Assembly (NCBI GenBank): GCA_946803715.1
Contig: CAMPET010000178.1
Location: 56,626-84,779, forward strand
Direction: 5' to 3'
Length of the DNA: 28,154 bases
Origin: Beroe ovata
Taxonomy: Eukaryota > Ctenophora > Nuda > Beroida > Beroidae
The notes beneath the pieces are model-generated. The model made no database searches and had not been told where the DNA came from. It saw only the letters and a list, made by a program, of their open reading frames with translations. The position numbers and the translations under genes are program-made. Every line of letters begins with the position of its first letter. Within the stretch, counting starts at the first letter, position 1. Below, piece after piece: positions 11,840 through 20,981 of the stretch.

Positions 11840-14249
11840 ATGATGATGTACAAATCACATCCTTGGAGATGTCTAAAGAAAGCTACATTGGTAGCTTCTG
11901 GCAATTCGCTTGTTAGACACCAATCAAACACGGCTTACAATCTGATTGAGGTTGGCAGATTCACGCCTCTCAAAACAAATGGAAACTATGACTGCGGACA
12001 GGTTATTTTATCTTAAATTAGATCTGACAAAGTCTTTGCGTCTTATTAGGTTGTTAGAGTACAGGGTTTTTTCGACTTACTGATAATCTATCGTTACACC
12101 CCGTTTTTCAGTTCTTCCTACATCAGAAGCTAGATTACAGAGGTGTGATCTTATTTCCCTGGGTAGCACGTGTCTTCAATCGTAACAACAAGGCATTTCC
12201 ATCCCTTTTTGACAGGTACACAGTGCACTGTATACATCATACACTTTACATCATACACTATACACATGATACACTATACAATGAACATTACATACGACTG
12301 TCCTGACACGAATAGTAAATACTATATACTGTTGTTCGATGTTTCGTTGATTGATGTTTCTGTATGTTCCAAATTCTATTTCCCACCAGCAAATTAAAGA
12401 AAGGCGAAGTTGACGATGTCCCAGGATTCACTCAGGAGAGTTTTCAGACAGTTATCTACTATCAAGCACTCCTTGATTTCCGAGACTGCCCTATTGTAAG
12501 TCATGGCAGCTTTGCTCCCTGGCTAGTTTGTTCCTACCTAATAATCTAACATCATGTCTACTTTCCACGGAGACCCAGTACCCAATCAAACCACCTCTTG
12601 GAGGCCGCCCGTCGTCCAATCCTGTATTGAGTTAGAGACTCAAATTTTGCTTGGATTCACCTTGCTCCCAATAGCAAGTGATATTTACTTAGTGGCACAC
12701 TTGTTGTGTGTTGCACACTTGTTGTGTTTACTGTGTCACACCCCAGGTGTCACATGGCGAAGGAATCACATTCCTTGGCAGTAAAACTGATAACAAATTC
12801 TACACAATACCGGGAATCGACTACATCTCACATGATGATGTGCTACCGTACGACCACTCAGAATCAACACGAGATCCCATACAGCACAATCTCTTCAACA
12901 AGTTCTTCGAGAAGAAAACTCATCCGAGTATGTGGTTATTTGTTTATGTATCATTATCTTAGCTCATTCTTCAGCTGGGAAATTGTACTTCTTTGTCGAA
13001 GTAACAATCGGAGGTAACCCAGATGTTAGATTATATCTTCCAACCTCTATCCAAACAGATGGATTGTCCGAATTTCACGCTACAAACATGATGCATCAAT
13101 TCCATGAAGACAACTTTGACTGTCTCAGACTTCGTGACGTGCATTGTCAAACTACAAACGGTGTCAAGATAACTGTCTACAGTTTTTACATGGGATGTAG
13201 GGTATGTATGCCAAACGCCATGTCTTTTTTGGACATATGTACATAGACGCGTGTATAAGCGTGTCCCTAGTACAAGTAGAAACATTCAAAATTTGTGTTG
13301 ATTTCTTCAAAACGTTCTTCTGGCGCGGAATTTTATATTCAGACTCGTCTGCGCATTTGGCGAACGTGTGAATAAAAACGCGCGCACGTTCGCGTCTGGA
13401 ACTATGAAGCCTGAATCATGTGAATGGTGTTGTTGAATGTTGGCAGATCGGCAGATAATATTTCTCACCTCTGCTACTTCCCCCATAGCCTGACACCAGC
13501 GGCCGAGAGCACTGGTGGAGGNACTAGCAAACGTGCCCTCGCGTACAGGGGGTGTAGTACAAGAAGGAAAAACAGAAACATTCAAAATTTTTGTTGATTT
13601 CTTCAAAACGTTCTTCTGGCGCGGAATTTTATATTTAGACTCGTCTGCGCTATAGGCGTACGTGGTGAATAAAAACGCGCGCACGTTCGCGTTTGGAACT
13701 ATGAAGCCTGAATCATGTGAATGGTGTTGTTGAATGTTGGCACATCGGCAGATAATATTTCTCACCTCTGCTACTTCCCCCGTAGCCTGACACCAGCGGC
13801 CGAGAGCACTGGTGGAGGTACAGTATCCTCATGGAGAATGTGGGTGATGTGAAGATGCAGCTTAGGGAACGAGACTGGACGATTTACAGTAGTGCTGACA
13901 ATAAGGAGTCTGTAACTGGGAAAGGGGTTGTAGGACAGGTGATAGACTGAGTATTTCCTCGATAATTCGCACTACTCTATCGATAAACTGGAATTATTAT
14001 AAGGGTGACATCCCCTCAAATACTTGCACGAATTATCATCTTGTACTATTTCATCCATAGTACCTACTATTTCAGGAGCCAGTTCTGGCACCGGGCCAAT
14101 GTTTCCAGTACAGTTCACTCATCAGTTTAAGGTCGAGTTCGGGTCATATGTGGGGTACCTATCTGTTCGAAAGGGAAGATCTGAAGTTCGTTAATGTGAG
14201 CATTCCCCCTTTCCTTCTTGTAAGCAAGATGGCTGATACACAGAAATAG
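11840..14249 (+). CDS. POLDIP2: Polymerase delta-interacting protein 2 (POLDIP2)
   Basis: Seven exons join in frame into 340 codons: 11840-12001, 12112-12215, 12390-12495, 12747-12927, 13059-13201, 13786-13938 and 14076-14249 (TAG). The N-terminus (MMMYKSHPWRCLKKATLVAS) is basic and hydroxylated, fitting a mitochondrial targeting peptide as in the human protein. A YccV-like domain follows, with VGRFTPLKTNGNYDCGQ, DYRGVILFPWVARVFNR, YYQALLDFRDCP and YTIPGIDYISHDDVLPY. The C-terminal ApaG domain includes HWWRYSILMENV, QLRERDWTIYS, GKGVVGQEPVLAPG and SSSGHMWGTYLFERED. Known partners of the family are DNA polymerase delta p50, PCNA, PrimPol and mitochondrial ClpX. The first in-frame ATG is 11840, the first of three adjacent Met codons. 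The acceptor region of exon 6 is tandemly duplicated in the preceding intron. Confidence 0.95.
12228..12282. repeat. Short degenerate tandem repeat (CATACACT)
   Basis: TACATCATACACTWTACA-like units of about 16 bp recur three to four times in POLDIP2 intron 2. Confidence 0.6.
13270..13524 (+). repeat. Tandem duplication, copy 1 (intron plus truncated POLDIP2 exon 6)
   Basis: Aligns with 13566-13818 at roughly 95% by eye (period about 296 bp). It contains a full acceptor (CTTCCCCCATAG) and the first 33 bases of exon 6 (13489-13521), then an N at 13522, after which the copies diverge at once. Used as an exon, it would add PDTSGREHWWR and hit a stop (TAG) two codons later. The N exactly at the breakpoint points to an assembly junction or unmerged allele as much as a real duplication. 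Confidence 0.85.
13566..13818 (+). repeat. Tandem duplication, copy 2 (functional POLDIP2 exon 6 side)
   Basis: Second copy of the 13270-13524 segment. Its acceptor (CTTCCCCCGTAG) leads into the complete exon 6 at 13786. Both copies carry a CpG-rich patch, ACGCGCGCACGTTCGCG, near 13378 and 13674, unlike the AT-rich surroundings. Confidence 0.85.
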
Positions 14250-14897
14250 TGAAATCTGCACAATGAAAATGTACCGTACTCCTTCGACACGTCAGTGGAT
14301 ATGAAAATGATCTGAAAAGAGGAGATGACCCTCAGAAACGGAACATTGTTATCATTCGATTAAACCTGAGAGACATCTTTGAACTTTCGAAGGATCGAAC
14401 GATGCGAGACCATAATTTGGTCCGAATTCGTGTGACGTGAAACTGTTTATGTAGGAACTACGGTTGTCGGGCGATGCCAGACCGCTGATGCAAGCCGCAA
14501 AGCTTGCATCTGAGGATAAGTTGCGCGCGCGCGACGAAATTCTCGACAGGGTCTATCATCGATTGACAAGAACTACGGCTCACGAAACATTTATCATAGT
14601 GATTATCATAGTTGATGCAGTGTATGGTGTTTGTAGATCAATTTTCTCACTGCAAGAGTATCGTTTACCTGCCAACTCTTGTAGAGTTGGAAATAACCGT
14701 TTTTGATATTCAACTTCGAGTAGCAATGCTTTTACACGATTTATCGTTGCACTTTATAAGCTCGAATATGCCCAAAGACGGGCCAAAGACTAACATCGTC
14801 TCATTCCTTAGATAACTTACATCGTTAGCCTAATTTCTTCCTTTGTCCAATTTCAATTTTCAAGTAACGTGATTAACAATCTCACCTTTAAAGTATA
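14250..14897. promoter_or_regulatory. Spacer between POLDIP2 and the MATH/MYND gene
   Basis: About 650 bp that should hold the POLDIP2 3' end and the promoter of the next gene. No AATAAA or TATA box is clear. It contains dispersed repeat copy B. The open frames at 14464-14815 overlap that repeat and look spurious. Confidence 0.45.
14478..14570 (-). repeat. CpG-rich dispersed repeat, copy B
   Basis: Inverted relative to copy A (7603-7722), with the same ordered blocks. It contains its own perfect small hairpin, GATGCAAGC-CGCAAA-GCTTGCATC (14487-14510). One arm of that hairpin (GGCTTGCATC) is kept in copy A. It lies about 330 bp upstream of the MATH/MYND start codon. Confidence 0.75.
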
Positions 14898-17800
14898 ATG
14901 ATGGCAACTTGCAACAATGATGGTCCAATGGAGCCGAAATCAATTACGGAGTTTCTTTCGAACATTAAGTTGTTCCTGGAAAAGGAGGAAAAATCAACAA
15001 AACTGACTACATTCGGACGGATGCTAAAACGAATGCCAGGTATTTGGCAAATAGATCCGAATATGGCAAATACTATTTGCCCTATTTGGATCTATTCCCG
15101 GTTAACAAGCTACCTACATACAGTATACACCGTGACTATCCGACTGTCCCTCTCAGTCTATCTGACGTTTATACTTCCAGACACGAGCATGTGCGGAGAG
15201 TTCAGGTTTGAAGTCGGTCCGGAGGATCTATACGCAAGGAAATCCTTATTCGTTGAACGAATACTCTTCGTGAAAAATATGCCATGGTTAGTGTGACGTT
15301 AAGTTACTTAGTGACGGGGTTAAGACTGAGTAGTGAAGTGTTGGAAGTGTTCACTAAAAGTGTTATTTTGGCTCGTCGCAAGAACTCTGGGTTACCTGGC
15401 GTTCCTAATGATATACCAGTCCAAATATAATTAAGTGTGTAACGACGTTCACATTGGGATTATTGGATTGTGAGTGAAGTGAATGTCTCTTCTCCTTCAG
15501 GCGAATATCCTTCGAGCCGAGCAGTACGTCCATTGCTCACAGTATTGGCATAAAATGCTGCCATCCCTCCATACTATGGGAAGGGGACTTTGAGATCAAC
15601 GCAATCATAAAGATCAACTCTCCAAAACCCATTCCATTCCACACTCAAAAATGGGTCTTCAGAAAAGCGGCAGATGTACTGGTGGTTTCTGATTGTGTAC
15701 CACACGCTGTAAGTTTATCACACCCCTAAATATGCTGTTCGTAGCTCCGCCGCCGATATATCTTATCCTTGCATTACTCAGTTTTTCGAATTTGAAAATG
15801 ACGAAGAACTTGCAAAATGAAATAGTTCCAGATCTTGGGCAGAACTGATTTTACTTCAATTGAAATTCCCATTTCAATTCAAATATCTTGCAAAATATGT
15901 TTTTATAGAAGTTACAAAGTGCCAAGGTCAACAAGAACAAGAAAATGGAGTTCTCTGTCAAAATTGATGTGATATCAGAAAAGCGGAGGGTATGTCTTAG
16001 CCGTGTGGAATGGAATAAAGATTTATCAGTTTCAACTGTTCAGACTTGACATTGGTTGTAGCTATATTTGTGGGAGCTACATATACTATATTGGCTGTGT
16101 AATGTGTGCAATATAAGCCACAGCTAATCGCTCATTCCTCTCAGATGATTTTTGATACCATGCCTAGTAGAGCTGATCCCAAGACGTTTACTGGTTGTTG
16201 TGAAGTGCTTAGAGCTACGGCACCTGCTGAACTGTCATTGAGACCTCAGGAAGGGGCGGAAAAGTGCAAAGTGGTTGCTGCCATGCTGCTTAGTTCGTTT
16301 GTCAACCTCTTCTCTGAGGTAAGGTGAAACTCCTTGGTATAATTACAGTAGTCAGTAATTGTGTCATGTCATCAAAACGCATGTCTCGTTGTTGCATGCA
16401 CCCACATGTGGCTTCACCTGTTTGAGTGTGGAATTGTTCAGTTTGACCCGTATGTTTGAAGTAAACAATCGTATGTTTGTACTTGTAGTAAACAAAGACA
16501 CACACTTTACATTGCTTACAATTAATAACAATTGAGCGTCATTTTCCTTTGCCGATTTGTACACATTCGGGCAAAGGATTGTCATATTATGATCAGGAGA
16601 GTATGAAGCTGAGTACGAGCAGAGATTGGTTTCGCATCTTCCTATTGTTATGTGACTTTAACACGAACACACGTGTAAGACGATGGAGCTCGGTAGAGCT
16701 GAGGAAGCAGGCAGATGCGTTCGAAGAATACATTGGTCAGAGTGGATTTGTAAACCATGTGAGTTTGAACTCATATCAAATACCCTTTCATCTGTTATTT
16801 GATCTAGTATTGCTGTCGAAAGAAGTACTGTGTTGACTGTCGTGTGTATGGGTATGGTAAAGTATCATTTAGAACGATCGTCTTCAGATTGTTTACCTGA
16901 TGAAGGCAGACTTCTCCCAACCAAAATGGTGCGGTATCATCCCCTCACTTCTTCTGTCCATAGCATATGATCAGTTTACAAATATCGATAAGCAGGTTGT
17001 TCCCCTTACCCAAACCCTCATTGGAAAACTGAAGGATAAAAAGTCTGGGGCAATGTGAGTAATAAAACAGGAATGAAGATACACTTTGCTATCAGTAACT
17101 TACGATGAAGCTTGCAGCATCTTATTATATGCTTGCATAGATACCTACATCCTATCTTCTACAATTGATTGATTCCTAGATAATCATGTTAGATTATGGA
17201 TTACAAAAAGGCAGGATATTGGATTGCAAATTGATAACAAGTGTTGACAGAACTATAATAGGTTGATTGTTTTCAGTCTGATTGCCCGGATTATCCTCGA
17301 CGTACTGCCAAACTTGATTGGGCGAGAATCATATGAGGATAAATCTAAGCATTCCATGGACGCAGTACTTAAACTTACAGATCATCTTGAATTTATGAAC
17401 GATTGTTTGAGCTACAAGCATTTGACTCCCTTAGGTTTGTTTACTGCCGATAATCCATGAATTAATTATCACTGATTTCGGGATCCGTTCACAGATTCAC
17501 CTGTTTTTGTTTCTAGGCAGAGGATCCATTTCTAACGTCTATCATTTATCCATCAACAATATTTCAGCACAGTTCAACTTGATTGACCCTATTCTCGAAG
17601 CTTCGATTTTGCAATCACGACAAGGATTGCTCCATCTCAACTTGAATTCTAGTGAAAAAGTTTGGGGTGCTTTCAACACTTTTTACCAGTTTTTGTGTCT
17701 CACCGTCATAGGTGAAGGTGAGTAGACACATATCATGATGGAAATATTGAAATTATGTCAAAAGTTGATTTAAGGGATGTGGCAAATTTTCCCATTGTTC

Positions 17801-19953
17801 TCAGGAAAACTGCAGGCGCTACCCATTCCCATTGCCAAGAAGTTCTTAGTAACACTGGTCCAGAACAAGATTAACCCGAACTTTGAAGTTACTGCACCAG
17901 CGTTCTCCTTTAACAACCTAACGAAGATGCTGCGGAAGCGATCGACTAAGGAGTTAGTGGGATTCTGGCTCAACTTGTTGGGTGCTAATGCGGCACATAA
18001 CCCACTCCTCTTTGACCTTGTGCCGGCTGATGTGAGTTTCGGTGTGTGTGTGTGTGTGTATGTGTGTGTGTCTGTGTGTGTGTGTGTGGGTGTGTGCGCT
18101 AGTACGCGAATTTGTTTTTGTGTTTATGTCTGTGTCTGTGTCTGTGACTTCACCAGTCAAAACTCGTAGATTGAGGTAGAAGTCCCTTTCACATCGGATT
18201 GTGGATCTCTGGACTACGCGCCTCTCGATGTTCCGACACGCATGCCTGTCTACTTCACTATCTACACCAAATACGTTGAAACAGTTATGAGACCTCTCAA
18301 GAACAGCTACTTCGAACGCACGGTGACGTTTACTATCCCATGCATTGAGAAACTTAAGAACGAAGGTGAGTACCGAACAGCAATGATCCCCGTGCGCTCA
18401 GCTATTTGAATTTCGCAATTTTCTGAGATATTTGTGAAAATGCAGGCTTGTAGCGAAATCTTATTCAGGCAATGAGTATCACAAGGATCGGAACTTCAAA
18501 AAAGCAATTGAAATATACGACCATGCCATAGAGCATATCATGGTTGCAAAGCTGAGTAACAGGTACTGGTAATGACTTCAGTAAAACTGCAATCCCGGCA
18601 TTGCTAACAATCCCGGCTATCGCTGGTAAAAGTGCGGGTAACACTAGTCATTTGCAGGTCTATGACGAGTGTTGATGAGCGGTTTCAGCTGGAATTGTTG
18701 CTGACTGTGTGTCGCAGCAACAGGTACAGCTATCCCTGCTGGCTATGTTCCAAGTCTATGTTCCAAGTCTATGGACCTATGGACTATGATAAGCAGAATA
18801 GCACATGACAATTTAAACACGGCTCGATCTGGCCGTAAGTCGTAACACCATACCACAGAACATACGTTAACTTTAGCACGGCGCAGGGTGAGCAGCTGTC
18901 TCGAGCTAGGCCGATACGAGGACGCTGTGGTGGACGCCACCATCACACTCAGGGAAATTCACGGGCTCCTAGACGGTGACGAGTCGGAGTACTGGGATAT
19001 AGGCGAGAATCCTGATACAGAGCAAACATTGGTCAGCTGATATGCGATTCCTGACCATAGTCCCCTATTTCATGTTACAAATCTAGTAGATTTTTAGTAG
19101 ATGTTTTCGATGCTTTGTTCAATCAGATCAAACGTGAAGCAACAACCCGCTTAAAGCGAATCAAAGCACTTACAAACCTCAAACAATGGGGTCAAGTTTT
19201 GGAAAACATCCAAAAGTTGTTAAATCTTTCCGCTTGGGAGGATAAGCAGGTTGAGAATGTGAAGGAGCAGGCCATTGGCTATTACTACAATGCATCTGTA
19301 CAGTGAGTGTATTAGCTCATATTCCCTAGGATTGATCATGATTCTATGCAAACTTTCGTGTTCTGAACGTTATAAGTAGCCTTTAACATTTCTTATTCAG
19401 CCTATAATAATGTCTATATTTCAGATACATGAAAGAGTTCAAGACTGTTTTCTATCCTCTATGGTGTGTTTGTGATGACTGGTCTGCAATCAGTGGGAAG
19501 ATCAAGTGAGTTAAATACTTCTATTCAGTGAGACGTCATGTATATCGCATCTTGTTTACGCGTAACGATTGGACAGTAACACTGTTAACGTTACACGGGG
19601 CTAAAAAGTAAAATTCCAGGTGCAAGCAATGCATGTATCCGTACTGTTCTAAGGAGTGCAAGAAGAAAGATAATGCCATTCATTCGAAGTATTGTAGCCT
19701 CCTCAAGAATTTGTATGGTAAGTACGGCTCGGGCTAGAAATAACAAATGAGACAAGCAAACCGCTCAAAAATCTCGACAAGATTATTGACATTTCGCACC
19801 TTTGTTTGAATTTATGCGAGGTTGCTTGAAGCTACATTTAATCTTATTCTTTTTCACGTATCAACTTGAAATTAACGGATATCAATATCATTAAGTTGAA
19901 TTTTTTGCATTTCCAAAATGTCATATGCACTTGCAGAGACTTTTTGTTTTTAA
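14898..19953 (+). CDS. MATH-like / TPR-like / MYND zinc-finger protein, function unknown
   Basis: Eighteen exons join in frame into 837 codons: 14898-15039, 15181-15286, 15501-15708, 15909-15989, 16145-16318, 16597-16758, 16888-17054, 17277-17434, 17517-17717, 17805-18031, 18170-18365, 18454-18562, 18658-18723, 18887-19031, 19127-19302, 19425-19505, 19620-19717 and 19937-19953. Residues ~50-177 look like a MATH domain (GEFRFEV, KNMPWRISFEP, SIGIKCCHPSILWEGDFEIN, KMEFSVKIDV). Residues ~180-605 are leucine-rich and probably helical, with no family I recognise. Residues ~608-770 hold TPR-like helices (SGNEYHKDRNFKKAIEIYDH, LELGRYEDAVVDA). Residues 787-825 form a MYND finger with ligands C787, C789, C801, C804, C809, C813, H821 and C825. 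MYND and MATH are protein-binding modules, so an adaptor role is inferred. The exon 12 and 14 acceptors were chosen because nearby alternatives give stops. The tiny last exon (ending ETFCF) is the least certain. Confidence 0.85.
15050..15096. repeat. 47-bp near-perfect hairpin in intron 1
   Basis: Arms 15050-15071 and 15075-15096 pair at 20 of 22 positions around a 3-nt loop. It begins 10 bp after the donor of the first exon of the MATH/MYND gene and could affect splicing or form a cruciform. Confidence 0.8.
18041..18146. repeat. (GT)n microsatellite in an intron
   Basis: An imperfect GT tract starting just after the GTGAGT donor of exon 10 of the MATH/MYND gene. Read through, it would encode a Val/Cys repeat, which explains the spurious open frame here. 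Confidence 0.9.
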
Positions 19954-20040
19954 ACTTGATATAATGTCAACTTATGCATTATGATAAATTTCTTATTCAA
20001 GTCATTGATTTGATATTATAATCATAGTCATACGAAATGA

Positions 20041-20060
20041 ATTAAATTTATAAATTTAAT
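20041..20060. repeat. Perfect 20-bp AT palindrome
   Basis: ATTAAATTTATAAATTTAAT is identical to its reverse complement. It lies in the AT-rich 3' flank of the MATH/MYND gene and has no clear function. Confidence 0.7.
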
Positions 20061-20228
20061 TTTAAAGGCCAGGTTACAGGGGTTTTGATAGGCGATCTGT
20101 CCACTATTTAATTTTATTATCATGTCAATCATTTTATTTTTATATCAGTCACCGTATTTTAAGTTTTATATCGATTGTAATAGTAAGCGTTTTCAAATTA
20201 AGCTTATTTATATTAATTTGAATTAATG

Positions 20229-20234
20229 AATAAA
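20229..20234 (+). terminator. Possible polyadenylation signal of the MATH/MYND gene
   Basis: AATAAA lies 276 bp after the proposed TAA in strongly AT-rich DNA, so chance is not excluded. Confidence 0.35.
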
Positions 20235-20282
20235 TCAAATATTGCAACATAGCAGTTTGTGCATTTTAATCTTGCTTGTAAA

Positions 20283-20392
20283 AGTGTTTTTTCAATTTCC
20301 TACCCACTACCATCTGCGCCGCGCCGCCGCGCGCGCAATTGTCATTCCTCCATCAACTGCAACTGCAAGGGTAGGAAGAAATCCTACAATAA
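20283..20392 (-). mobile_element. Relative of the 92-bp MITE at 24342-24433
   Basis: Read on the + strand it aligns with the reverse complement of the 24342-24433 element. Shared blocks in order are CCTACC, a GC-rich core with GCGCCG, AATTGTCATTCC, GCAAGGGTAGG and AAATCCTACAA. The left terminal repeat is degraded and no target duplication is clear. Its GC-rich core (GCGCCGCGCCGCCGCGCGCG) is longer than in the other copy. Confidence 0.65.
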
Positions 20393-20870
20393 TATTGCCA
20401 TTTGCATTAATACATTCTTGCAGTTTAATCGATCCGACCGATCTTAATTGTTGCAATAATCGTCGACTTTCTACGACTATTCAGATCACAGAATAGGGGT
20501 GCGCGCGCAACGTGTGCAGTTGCAGTGTGCAATTTCCACGATATGGAAATATTTTATTAGAAATTCGATTTTCTGGGCCTATGGCACCGTTTCATGCCTA
20601 ACATGATCAAAGTATCTACTCCATTATCAAAAATATCTTTTTTCAATCTAATTCTATTTAACACTATCCTGATATCATAAGGATATTCATTTATCATAAC
20701 TAGAGTCTTTTCATCACTCATGATTGAATCCAGATCACATGGTACCAAGCCATGCTTTTATCATATGAACACTTGACCAAGCGCATGCAATTGCAGCATG
20801 GTCCAAGAAATGCAAGGGTGCAATGGAATTATGTACATTATTGCTCAATAACCTAAAATAAATCTGCAAT
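20393..20870. other. Spacer before the AGPAT gene
   Basis: AT-rich, with another short CpG-rich patch (GGGTGCGCGCGCAACGTG, ~20498-20515). No gene is seen. It should contain the AGPAT promoter or upstream leader. Confidence 0.4.
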
Positions 20871-20958
20871 TAATTGTCAACCTTCTCCAACTTATGGTAT
20901 GCAATCAAATCTATCATAATTTGGCACAGCCATCTATCCTATGTCAGGCATTCATTGA
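20871..20958 (+). repeat. Duplicated exon-end/donor segment, copy 1
   Basis: 88 bp matching 21058-21145 with two differences (offset 187 bp). It copies the 3' end of AGPAT coding exon 1, its donor (ATG|GTATGC) and the start of intron 1 to a position upstream of the start codon. Its reading frame is not used there. Confidence 0.92.
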
Positions 20959-20981
20959 AATCTGCAGTACTCAGCATCAAC

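Noticed and set aside
12554-13246. Overlapping + strand open frames around the POLDIP2 exons
   Set aside because: They are out-of-frame shadows or intron read-through; spliced exons 12747-12927 and 13059-13201 explain the coding signal.
13307-13765. 152-codon minus-strand open frame with internal duplication
   Set aside because: It lies in the duplicated POLDIP2 intron segment, and its repeated peptide only mirrors the DNA duplication; it also crosses an N.
14464-14815. Small open frames upstream of the MATH/MYND gene considered as extra 5' exons
   Set aside because: They overlap dispersed repeat copy B and start without ATG; the ATG pair at 14898 opens a well-supported exon.
17777-18169. 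Open frame continuing past exon 10 of the MATH/MYND gene
   Set aside because: It reads through a GTGAGT donor into the GT repeat; only 17805-18031 is exon.
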